Notes under the pieces: generated by a model
Told to the model about the DNA's origin: nothing
Seen by the model: only the letters and a program-made list of their open reading frames with translations
Databases searched by the model: none
Translations under genes and position numbers: made by a program
In this document: positions 1-5,735 of the stretch, in pieces
How the letters are laid out: each line of letters starts with the position of its first letter
Numbering within the stretch: the stretch's first letter is position 1
Source: an uncultured Bacilli bacterium
Lineage (GTDB): Bacteria; Bacillota_I; Bacilli_A; RF39; UBA660
Direction of reading: 5' to 3'
Assembly: GCA_944358685.1 (NCBI GenBank)
Contig: CALVRQ010000003.1
Location: 1-8,172 of the forward strand
DNA: 8,172 nucleotides

Positions 1-86
1 GCCGTGCTTTGTAGTTGCTTCCTTAAATTTACAAAGAGATATTATATATTAAAAATTAAAATAAATAAAATATTTTTCATAGCGAT

Positions 87-109
87 TTGTGTCGGAGCGA
101 CATAGTCGC
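87..109 (+). other. Overlapping alternative hairpins in the leader of the PAP2 gene
   Basis: Two inverted repeats share bases and cannot form together. TGTCG (90-94) pairs with CGACA (98-102) around a GAG loop, and the stem extends outward through G89-T103, T88-A104 and T87-G105. GCGAC (97-101) pairs with GTCGC (105-109) around an ATA loop. The patch is much richer in G and C than the surrounding AT-rich DNA and sits 10 bases before the Shine-Dalgarno site (119-123). It could be a small translation-control element, a dispersed repeat or chance. I recognise no known riboswitch in it. Confidence 0.4.
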
Positions 110-128
110 GAACGAAATGGAGGTTAAG

Positions 129-749
129 ATGAAAAAAATAAAATGGATATGTTTTTTAATTTTGTTTTTATGTTTTGTGATGGTTGCTTATTTAGTTTTG
201 GAAGGTAAAACTGATAGTTTTGATAATTTTATTTATGGTATAGTTACATTTAATAGAAGCAATTTTTTAACGGGTTTTTATAAGTTTGTTACTTATTTTG
301 CAAGTGAAGTGATGATTATTTTAGTGTCTTTAATATTCTTTTTGTTTTTAAAAAGAAAGAGATATGGTGTGCTTGTTATTTTGAATGCGGTTATTATTTT
401 TGCTTTAAATGTTTGTTTAAAATTAATTTTTATGAGGGAAAGACCGTTTGATTTGATGATTATTACAGAAAATGGTTATAGTTTTCCGTCTGGTCATGCG
501 ATGGCTTCATTTGGATTTTATGGTTTTATTATTTATCTTATTTGGGGTATGAATTTTGATAAGAAAGCTAAGATAATTTTTTCTATTTTACTTGGTTTAT
601 TGATTTTGATGATTGGAATAAGTAGAATATATTTAGGAGTACATTATGCGAGTGATGTTTTGGCTGGTTATCTGATATCTGGAGCTTATTTGATTATATA
701 TATTACTTTATCAAAAAGTTTTTTAAGAAAGGAAATATTAGATGGTTAA
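129..749 (+). CDS. PAP2-family membrane lipid phosphatase
   Basis: This 206-residue integral membrane protein carries all three signature motifs of the PAP2 phosphatase superfamily: K98-x6-R105-P106, P120-S-G-H123 and S165-R166-x5-H172-x3-D176. In the family H172 is the phospho-acceptor and H123 the acid/base. About six hydrophobic helices surround the motifs. Family members remove phosphate from lipid substrates at the membrane surface. Undecaprenyl pyrophosphate (BcrC-type) and phosphatidylglycerophosphate (PgpB-type) are the likely candidates, and sequence alone does not decide between them. I chose the ATG at 129 because GGAGG at 119-123 lies five bases upstream. An in-frame TTG at 87 falls in a hairpin and adds a polar stretch atypical of the family. 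The gene overlaps the next one by eight bases, so the two are probably co-translated. Confidence 0.9.
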   Translation: MKKIKWICFLILFLCFVMVAYLVLEGKTDSFDNFIYGIVTFNRSNFLTGFYKFVTYFASEVMIILVSLIFFLFLKRKRYGVLVILNAVIIFALNVCLKLIFMRERPFDLMIITENGYSFPSGHAMASFGFYGFIIYLIWGMNFDKKAKIIFSILLGLLILMIGISRIYLGVHYASDVLAGYLISGAYLIIYITLSKSFLRKEILDG

Positions 750-1284
750 TATTATTAAAAATTATTTAAAGCAAAATTTATTTTATGTATCGGTAATTAT
801 AACTGGAATGGTTAGTTTATTTACTGGTATGTTTTATGTTTTTTTTAAAAATAAAGTTTTTGAAATAACTTCTAGTAATTATTTAGAGGGTACTGGGGTT
901 TTGGCAAATTATGTGACAGTATCTACCGATAGACCTAGTGGGGTTTATTATTTTTTAATTGGCCTTTTTTGTACGATTTTATTCTTTTTTACAGTGTCTA
1001 TGATTTTTAAATGGTATTTAAAAAAGAATTATATTCAAATATTTAATTTGTTTGGAATTTTGAATGTTATATTGCTTATATGCTTAATTTTGGGAATTAT
1101 TTTTATTAATATATCGGTTTTATTTACTTATATTATTTTATTTGTTTTTTTACTTGTATATTTATTTTATTTTTATAAAGGTTTGGATCTGTTTAATATA
1201 GATAAGAAAAAGAAGATTATTTCTTTATTTATATTTCTTTTGCCAGTAATATTTATTTTACTTAGTTTTAAATTGTTTGTTTAA
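742..1284 (+). CDS. Five-helix integral membrane protein of unknown function
   Basis: This 180-residue, strongly hydrophobic protein has predicted membrane segments at about residues 13-35, 69-89, 98-122, 124-145 and 159-179. A polar loop of about 33 residues lies between the first two, and a lysine cluster (KKKK at 155-158) precedes the last. I recognise no catalytic motif or family. The start overlaps the end of the PAP2 phosphatase gene by eight bases and is served by GAAAGGAAA just upstream, so it probably belongs to the same operon. A role as partner of the phosphatase or in envelope lipid handling is only inference from position. Its composition (many Phe, Ile, Leu) follows the AT-rich genome and gives no further clue. 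Confidence 0.75.
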   Translation: MVNIIKNYLKQNLFYVSVIITGMVSLFTGMFYVFFKNKVFEITSSNYLEGTGVLANYVTVSTDRPSGVYYFLIGLFCTILFFFTVSMIFKWYLKKNYIQIFNLFGILNVILLICLILGIIFINISVLFTYIILFVFLLVYLFYFYKGLDLFNIDKKKKIISLFIFLLPVIFILLSFKLFV

Positions 1285-1308
1285 AATGTTTTCCTTTTGC
1301 TCATTATA
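1278..1308 (+). promoter_or_regulatory. Candidate sigma-F/sigma-G promoter of sigG
   Basis: TGTTTA (1278-1283), an 18-base spacer and CATTATA (1302-1308) resemble the Bacillus sigma-G pattern TGAATA-17/18-CATACTA. The -10 fits CATWHTA fully and the -35 matches four of six. SigG genes are classically transcribed by sigma-F and sigma-G. The predicted start (about 1315) would leave the Shine-Dalgarno site at the very 5' end of the message, and the DNA is AT-rich, so chance resemblance is possible. Confidence 0.3.
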
Positions 1309-1327
1309 AAGGTGAAAGGAGAAGATT

Positions 1328-2101
1328 ATGGCACGTGGCAAGGTAGAGATTGCAAACGTGAATACTGCGAATATTAAGGTTTTAAGTTTAGATGAACAAA
1401 TAGAATTATTTAAAAGATATCAAAGCGGAGATGCTTTGGCTAAAGAAGAACTTATAAATGGTAATTTGAAACTTGTTTTATCAGTTTTGAAAAATTTTAC
1501 GTTAAGAGCTATTGATTTAGATGATTTATTTCAAGTTGGAGTTATTGGTTTAATTAAGGCTATTGATAATTTTGATTTAAAACATGAGGTGCGTTTTAGT
1601 ACTTATGCTGTGCCGATGATACTTGGAGAGATTAAACGATATTTAAGAGACAATAGTAGCCTGAGAATATCTAGAAGCATTAAAGATTTGGCTTATAAGG
1701 CTTTAAGAGTTAAAGAAGAACTTACTTTTAAAAATAATAAAGAGCCGTCGGTTGTTGAGATTGCAAGTGAACTTAATTTACCGGAGTGGGAAGTGGCGCA
1801 AGCTTTAAACTCTTTGAAGGATACGGTTAGTATGTTTGAACCGATTTATAGTGATGGTGGTGATGTTATTTATTTAGCAGATCAACTTTCGAATGATGAA
1901 AGTATATATGATTTGGAGACTAAGATTGCGCTTAAAAAAGCTTTGATGGAAATTAAAGATAAAGAAAAATATATTATTATTCAAAGGTATATGATTGGAA
2001 GAACGCAGACTGAACTTGCTGAGGAGATAGGTATTAGTCAAGCTCAGATATCTCGTTTAGAGAAAAATGGGTTAGCTAAGATTAAAAAGTTGATTAAATG
2101 A
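1328..2101 (+). CDS. sigG: RNA polymerase sporulation sigma factor SigG
   Basis: This 257-residue sigma-70 family protein closely resembles Bacillus SigG, the late forespore sigma factor, along its whole length. It opens with the SigG-like R-x-KVEI segment. Core-binding and -10-recognition region 2 covers about 66-109 (DLFQVGVIGL, FSTYAVPMILGEIKRYLRDN), region 3 about 115-165, and the SigG-typical FEPIYSDGGD lies at 170-179. The -35-binding helix-turn-helix is at about 226-246 (TQTELAEEIGISQAQISRLE). Asn44 in NGNL corresponds to B. subtilis Asn45, the residue that lets the anti-sigma factor CsfB/Gin bind SigG; SigF has Glu there. The ATG has AAGGAG six bases upstream. In Bacillus the gene follows spoIIGA-sigE, but here two membrane-protein genes precede it and no sigE is in the window. 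Confidence 0.96.
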   Translation: MARGKVEIANVNTANIKVLSLDEQIELFKRYQSGDALAKEELINGNLKLVLSVLKNFTLRAIDLDDLFQVGVIGLIKAIDNFDLKHEVRFSTYAVPMILGEIKRYLRDNSSLRISRSIKDLAYKALRVKEELTFKNNKEPSVVEIASELNLPEWEVAQALNSLKDTVSMFEPIYSDGGDVIYLADQLSNDESIYDLETKIALKKALMEIKDKEKYIIIQRYMIGRTQTELAEEIGISQAQISRLEKNGLAKIKKLIK

Positions 2102-2102
2102 A

Positions 2103-2129
2103 CATACTTTGGTATGCTTTTTTCTTTTT
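2103..2129 (+). terminator. Weak intrinsic terminator after sigG
   Basis: CATAC (2103-2107) pairs with GTATG (2112-2116) around a TTTG loop, followed by CTTTTTTCTTTTT. The stem is only five base pairs, so termination is probably partial. Confidence 0.55.
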
Positions 2130-2136
2130 GTATGAT
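2109..2136 (+). promoter_or_regulatory. Possible sigma-A promoter of the zinc-ribbon gene
   Basis: TTGGTA (2109-2114) and TATGAT (2131-2136) are separated by 16 bases. The -10 matches five of six and the -35 four of six. The -35 lies inside the terminator hairpin of sigG. The predicted start (about 2143) precedes the GGTGAG ribosome site at 2148-2153. Confidence 0.3.
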
Positions 2137-2156
2137 AAAATTAAATTGGTGAGAAT

Positions 2157-2705
2157 ATGAAGTGTCCAAAGTGCAAGAGTAAGATGATAGATGGTGTTTG
2201 TATAAAATGTGGATATATGAAGGATGGTATAAGTGTTAAAGTTAATTATGATTATCAAAAAAGTGATTTAGAACTTTATGAAAAAGATTATGATAAGATG
2301 ATTCATAATAAAGGTTTATTAAAACCATATTTGCTTGGGTGTTTGTATATTGGATATAAAGGACATTTAATAACTGGAATATTATTATCATTTATAGAGT
2401 TAACCGTGTTTTATTATATTTATAGATTTTTCGAAGCTTTTGCATTTAATTATCAAATTGTTTTTGGACTTATGATGACATTAATTCTTTGGATTTTTAT
2501 AAGGTTATTATTGGCTGGTTTTTTAAATTCTTTTATACTTTATTTAGATAAAAGAAGTATAGAGAGAATTAAAAAAAACAGTTTTAAAAATTATAAGGCT
2601 ATTTTAGTTAATCATAATAGTAATAGAGCATTTTTTCTTTTTGTGAATATAGTAATATGTATATTTCTTTTTGTAATTTTTTTGATAGTTATGAGCTATC
2701 TTTAA
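2157..2705 (+). CDS. Zinc-ribbon membrane protein of unknown function
   Basis: This 182-residue protein begins with a compact four-cysteine zinc ribbon, C3-P-K-C6 and C15-I-K-C18, followed by a polar, charged linker to about residue 55. Three or four hydrophobic segments follow at about 69-89, 99-128 (possibly two helices) and 158-180, so the ribbon is probably cytoplasmic on a membrane anchor. The order of a short zinc ribbon, a tyrosine-rich linker and a multi-pass region recalls DUF2628-like proteins, but I cannot assign it firmly. No catalytic residues are evident. The start is supported by GGTGAG at 2148-2153, which pairs with the 3' part of the anti-Shine-Dalgarno and so sits only three bases from the ATG. 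It lies between sigG and the decayed hydrolase copy, whose Shine-Dalgarno overlaps its stop codon. Confidence 0.75.
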   Translation: MKCPKCKSKMIDGVCIKCGYMKDGISVKVNYDYQKSDLELYEKDYDKMIHNKGLLKPYLLGCLYIGYKGHLITGILLSFIELTVFYYIYRFFEAFAFNYQIVFGLMMTLILWIFIRLLLAGFLNSFILYLDKRSIERIKKNSFKNYKAILVNHNSNRAFFLFVNIVICIFLFVIFLIVMSYL

Positions 2706-2711
2706 AGGAGG
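2704..2711 (+). promoter_or_regulatory. Strong Shine-Dalgarno facing an AUA instead of a start codon
   Basis: AAAGGAGG lies six bases before ATA at 2718-2720, exactly where the intact paralogue has its ATG followed by N-K-P-I-I-G. The decayed copy reads I-K-K-P-I-I-G. The site therefore marks the original start and shows it was lost by a single G-to-A change, or that initiation uses the rare AUA. Confidence 0.75.
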
Positions 2712-2717
2712 ATTTTT

Positions 2718-3158
2718 ATAAAAAAACCAATTATTGGTATTTTAGCGCCTAGAAGATTTAATAAAGACAATCTATTTGAATGTCAAAGCCGGTTTGTCGA
2801 TAATTTTCCTAAAAGAGTGATGGAAGCTGGTGGTCTTCCGATAGGATTATTATTTCCTGATGAGAATTTTAACGAAGAAGAGATGAAAATGTGTGATGGT
2901 TTAATTATTCAAGGTGGTCCACATTTAGGTAGTTCTCATATTTGTGCACTTCATAATTCTGTTGCTAGAGAAGAAATTTTTGAAAATGATGATTGTGTTT
3001 TTAAGGTTACAGGAATAAGTGATGATAATGTGATTGAAGTGGCCGAGAGTAAAAGTGATTGGTGGTGTGTTGGGGTACAATTTCATCCAGAATTGGAAAC
3101 AGAAAACTTGAAATTGTTTGAAAAATTAATTGAAAAAAGTATAGATAATTTGAAATAA
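2718..3158 (+). pseudogene. Decayed gamma-glutamyl hydrolase (class I amidotransferase fold), lacking start codon and catalytic cysteine
   Basis: This 146-codon open frame is a degenerate paralogue of the intact hydrolase at 4702-5451. The N-terminal half aligns well (KPIIGI, FPKR, EAGGLPIGLLFP, CDGLIIQGG), as does the C-terminus (VFKVTG, SDWWCVGVQFHPELE). About 100 residues between them are missing: the frame passes near 2976-2990 directly from the segment before the nucleophile elbow to the segment after SVHGW of the intact copy. The Cys nucleophile (GICMG) is therefore gone, while the His and Glu of FHPE remain. The start is ATA behind a perfect Shine-Dalgarno. GTG 2817 or ATG 2820 could start a 113-residue product but have no ribosome site. 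There is no internal stop or frameshift, so the decay is recent or a non-catalytic fragment is kept. I favour a pseudogene. Confidence 0.8.
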
Positions 3159-3165
3159 TGTAAAT

Positions 3166-3194
3166 TTGACAAGATATATAAAAAGTTTTATAAT
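3166..3194 (+). promoter_or_regulatory. Consensus sigma-A promoter of the serine hydrolase operon
   Basis: TTGACA (3166-3171) and TATAAT (3189-3194) both match the consensus exactly and are separated by the optimal 17 bases. The predicted start is near 3201, giving a leader of about 26 bases with AAAAAGG (3212-3218) before the ATG at 3227. The promoter begins eight bases after the stop of the decayed hydrolase copy, so the two downstream hydrolase genes are expressed independently of it. No obvious operator palindrome overlaps it. Confidence 0.88.
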
Positions 3195-3226
3195 AACAAG
3201 CAAAATTTTAGAAAAAGGTATTTTTT

Positions 3227-4699
3227 ATGGAAAAACAAGAATATTTAGGAATTATTACGGAAGAAGAATATAAGTTAATTAATGAACTTATTCAAAATGG
3301 AAAATTACAAGAATATCGTTATTTGGTAGAGATGTTTGATAAAGAAAAAAATGAACTTGCATCTTATATGGATAAAACACCAGAAGAAGTATACGATGCA
3401 ATTATAGCTGATTATTTAAAGACAGTTAAAGGTATTAGTATGTTAGTACCTGGTTTATCTACTGGTATTAAAGATGCGAAAAGTGGAGTATCTATTTATA
3501 CTTATGATGGTAAGACTAAAAAAGATGGTGTTAGTGTAGATGAAAATACACGTTTTGATTTAGCTAGTTCAACTAAATTATTTACAGCAGTAGAAGCTTT
3601 AAAGTTAGCTGAAGAAGGTAAGTTTGATTTAGATAAATTAGTTTCAGAGTATAAAGATGGTAAATATGGTAATTTGAATATTCCAGTAGAGAAAATGGCT
3701 AAATTTTATTATGATTTAAGAACTGATGGTAGATTGGATGAAAGAGATGGCAATATGTCTTTAGAAGAACTTCAAAGAAGACTTGCATCTACTAGTATAG
3801 TAAAAGATAAGACCTTTGTTTATAGTGATATCCCATTTATAGTTTTAAGAGATATATTGCCAGACGCTGATGAATATTTTAAAAAATATTTTAATGAAGA
3901 AATGGGACTTTTGCAAACTAGTTATGATAGAAGTTTTGGAGTATTAACTGGTATGAGAGATAATGAAACCGTTAATGATCCTAAAGCTAGAGTTATGGAA
4001 AGATATAGTTTAAATCCTGGTCATGCAGGTATCTTTAGTACATCTAAAGATTTAGTTAAATTATTTGAAAAATTAAATAATGGGTTTTTATCTAATGAAT
4101 CTATTACGAAGATGGTTACTCCAGCTTTAGATACACCTATTTTATTAAATTCAGATGGTACAATTATGTATAAGAAAAATAGAGATGGATTTACGACTGG
4201 TGTTCAAAATGTTAATAGAGGTATGGGCGTTTATTATAAACATCCAGAAGGTATTAGAACAAATGAAATGGTTAATGCGATGGGTGATGAATCATTTGCA
4301 ATTGCAGGATTTACTGGTACTTGGGCAACATTTGATTTAAAAAATGGTTTAACAGCTAATATTTTAGCTAATCCGCTTTCTGATGAGAATGAAAGAGAGA
4401 TTGTAATTGATAATGAAAAATTTAGTATTGTCGATTGTTCTAAACACTTTGAAGACGGAACTAAATTTAAAGTGGCTGGTAAGATGTCTAAGGTGTTAGA
4501 TGGTGAAGGTAATGTAGTAGGAAGTGCTCCATTTACAAGAATTACTAATACTTTAAAAGAAGCACAAATTTATACTTTACTTAAACTTAGACTTGCAAAG
4601 AATTCATTGATGCGTAAAGCTGAAATTGAACAAAGTGAAGTTTTAAGTGATGAAGTTGCTAATAGTTTTGAGAATGAAAAAATAGTGAAAGGAAAATGA
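3227..4699 (+). CDS. Beta-lactamase-fold serine hydrolase (PF00144-like), cytoplasmic
   Basis: This 490-residue protein shows the layout of the class C beta-lactamase/esterase/peptidase family. The active-site S114-x-x-K117 is in FDLASSTKLFTA, Y199-S-D201 stands for the YxN motif, and H266-A-G-IFSTSKDL is the usual late-core landmark. The region normally holding H/K-T-G before GFTGT reads I359-A-G-F-T-G-T, so its basic residue is missing. Residues 1-85 are a charged helical extension and about 420-490 a C-terminal extension; the hydrolase core lies between. No signal peptide or membrane anchor is visible, although most relatives act outside the cytoplasm. The stop overlaps ATG 4696, and the amidotransferase-fold hydrolase follows at once, so the two probably act on the same peptide-like substrate. 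Amidase, peptidase or esterase activity on cell-wall or gamma-glutamyl peptides is inference. Confidence 0.85.
   Translation: MEKQEYLGIITEEEYKLINELIQNGKLQEYRYLVEMFDKEKNELASYMDKTPEEVYDAIIADYLKTVKGISMLVPGLSTGIKDAKSGVSIYTYDGKTKKDGVSVDENTRFDLASSTKLFTAVEALKLAEEGKFDLDKLVSEYKDGKYGNLNIPVEKMAKFYYDLRTDGRLDERDGNMSLEELQRRLASTSIVKDKTFVYSDIPFIVLRDILPDADEYFKKYFNEEMGLLQTSYDRSFGVLTGMRDNETVNDPKARVMERYSLNPGHAGIFSTSKDLVKLFEKLNNGFLSNESITKMVTPALDTPILLNSDGTIMYKKNRDGFTTGVQNVNRGMGVYYKHPEGIRTNEMVNAMGDESFAIAGFTGTWATFDLKNGLTANILANPLSDENEREIVIDNEKFSIVDCSKHFEDGTKFKVAGKMSKVLDGEGNVVGSAPFTRITNTLKEAQIYTLLKLRLAKNSLMRKAEIEQSEVLSDEVANSFENEKIVKGK
4688..4692 (+). promoter_or_regulatory. Ribosome site deciding between two adjacent ATG codons
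   Basis: AAAGG lies three bases from ATG 4696 and nine from ATG 4702. The nine-base spacing, together with the alignment of MNKPIIG to the decayed paralogue, favours 4702 as the true start of the hydrolase. ATG 4696 would overlap the upstream stop as ATGA. Confidence 0.6.
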
Positions 4700-4701
4700 T
4701 T

Positions 4702-5451
4702 ATGAATAAACCAATAATTGGTATTATTTCATCTAGAGTAGAGATGGAAGATAGACCGTTTATGACGAAAACAAGCTATAATGAAACTTATCCTAAAAGA
4801 ATTATACAAGCTGGAGGAATTCCTGTGGGTGTTATTTTTCCTAATAATGAATTTAATACAGATATTTTAGATATATGTGATGGTTTTGTTTTACAAGGTG
4901 GCTCTACTATTTATTCTTCTAATATAAATACTGTTCATTATGCCTTACAAAAGGAAAAACCAATTTTAGGAATTTGTATGGGATTTCAAACAATGCTTGG
5001 TTATGATTGGGTAAGAAGTGAGTTTGGAGATGTTATGCCAACATATGATGAGATTAGTAATTTCTTTAAGCCTGAGGATGAGGTTAATTTTATTGAGAAG
5101 AAATCTGGCCATGATAATTTAGATCCATTTTATTTAAGTGAGGTTGAAAAATCAAAACATGGTGTATTACTTTCAAAAGAATCTAATTTAGTGCACATAT
5201 TTAATAGTACTTATGTACAGATGCCATCGGTTCATGGTTGGTGTGCTTTAGATAAAGTTTTAGAAGGACCTAAAAGTCATTTGTTTAAAGTAGTTGGTAG
5301 AAGTAATGATGGTAATATGGAGGCTATTGAAAGTATGATATCTGATTGGTGGGCAACAGGAGTTCAGTTTCATCCAGAGCTTGAGGAAGAAAATTTGCCT
5401 TTATTCGAAAAATTGGTGTTTGAGGCTAAGGTTAAAAAATTAAGAAAATGA
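4702..5451 (+). CDS. Gamma-glutamyl-GABA hydrolase family (PuuD-like, class I amidotransferase fold)
   Basis: This 249-residue protein belongs to the peptidase C26/class I glutamine amidotransferase-like family, whose members cleave gamma-glutamyl amide bonds. Visible landmarks are KPIIGI at the N-terminus, D60-G-F-V-L-Q-G-G, the nucleophile elbow G90-I-C92-M-G, the substrate-side S176-V-H178-G-W, and the catalytic His-Glu in Q222-F-H224-P-E226. The length is close to that of PuuD (about 254). PuuD acts in putrescine degradation, but no other puu gene is present here. Coupling to a serine hydrolase suggests a peptide-like substrate, perhaps a gamma-glutamyl bond in a murein peptide; this is inference. 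Translation is coupled to the upstream hydrolase, and an AU-rich terminator overlaps the stop codon. A truncated paralogue lies on the other side of the serine hydrolase. Confidence 0.88.
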   Translation: MNKPIIGIISSRVEMEDRPFMTKTSYNETYPKRIIQAGGIPVGVIFPNNEFNTDILDICDGFVLQGGSTIYSSNINTVHYALQKEKPILGICMGFQTMLGYDWVRSEFGDVMPTYDEISNFFKPEDEVNFIEKKSGHDNLDPFYLSEVEKSKHGVLLSKESNLVHIFNSTYVQMPSVHGWCALDKVLEGPKSHLFKVVGRSNDGNMEAIESMISDWWATGVQFHPELEEENLPLFEKLVFEAKVKKLRK

Positions 5452-5476
5452 TTTTTGTTCATTTTTCTTTTTTTAT
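5445..5476 (+). terminator. AU-rich intrinsic terminator of the hydrolase operon
   Basis: AAAATGA (5445-5451, containing the stop codon) pairs with TCATTTT (5459-5465) around TTTTTGT, followed by TTCTTTTTTTATTT. The stem has seven pairs but is AU-rich, so read-through into ylmC is possible. Confidence 0.5.
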
Positions 5477-5480
5477 TTCA

Positions 5481-5486
5481 TATAAT
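5481..5486 (+). promoter_or_regulatory. Possible -10 element for ylmC
   Basis: TATAAT is an exact -10 hexamer just after the terminator U-tract. The best -35 at a 17-base spacing is TTCATT (5458-5463), which is poor and lies in the terminator stem. The predicted start (about 5493) would fall within the ribosome site, so the real promoter may differ. Confidence 0.3.
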
Positions 5487-5503
5487 TGAATGGGTGGATT
5501 TGT

Positions 5504-5725
5504 ATGATGCTTTCTGATTTACAAACGAAGGATATTATTAATGTGTTTGATGGTAAGAAGATTGGAATGATTATTGATGTTAGTTTAGATAGAGAAGGCA
5601 AGATTACCGAGATGAGTGTTCAAAGACGAAGATTTATATTTTTTAGTGGTGGAACTGTTAAGATAAAGTGGAGTCAGATTGACAAGATTGGCAAAGATGT
5701 TATACTAGTAAATGTGAATATGTAG
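5504..5725 (+). CDS. ylmC: YlmC/YmxH family PRC-barrel protein
   Basis: This 73-residue protein matches the small YlmC/YmxH family: LSDLQTKDIINVFDGKKIG at the N-terminus, a beta-rich middle (ITEMSVQRRR, FIFFSGGTVKIKW) and the closing IDKIGKDVILVNV. These proteins are a single PRC barrel of roughly 75-85 residues and are found mainly in spore-formers. Their molecular role is not established. In Bacillus the gene lies shortly downstream of sigG, so the order sigG-ylmC is kept here but separated by about 3.4 kb. GGGTGG at 5492-5497 is six bases from ATG 5504 and nine from ATG 5507; either could serve. A TTG at 5486 overlaps the TATAAT and was rejected. The stop overlaps the Shine-Dalgarno of the glycosyltransferase, so the two genes are co-transcribed. 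Confidence 0.85.
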   Translation: MMLSDLQTKDIINVFDGKKIGMIIDVSLDREGKITEMSVQRRRFIFFSGGTVKIKWSQIDKIGKDVILVNVNM

Positions 5726-5735
5726 GAGGAGAGTT

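Noticed and set aside
87..128. Upstream TTG start extending the PAP2 protein by 14 residues
   Set aside because: No ribosome site precedes it, it lies in a hairpin, and ATG 129 has GGAGG at ideal spacing with a typical membrane-protein N-terminus.
4155..4340. A 61-codon open frame inside the serine hydrolase gene
   Set aside because: It lies in another frame of a well-supported gene, has no ribosome site and shows no domain; a shadow.
3227..4699. True beta-lactamase or resistance gene
   Set aside because: There is no export signal, the third motif lacks its basic residue and the partner is a gamma-glutamyl hydrolase; family resemblance alone does not imply antibiotic hydrolysis.
5486..5503. 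TTG start for the ylmC-like gene
   Set aside because: It overlaps the TATAAT box, lies upstream of the GGGTGG ribosome site and adds residues that family members lack.
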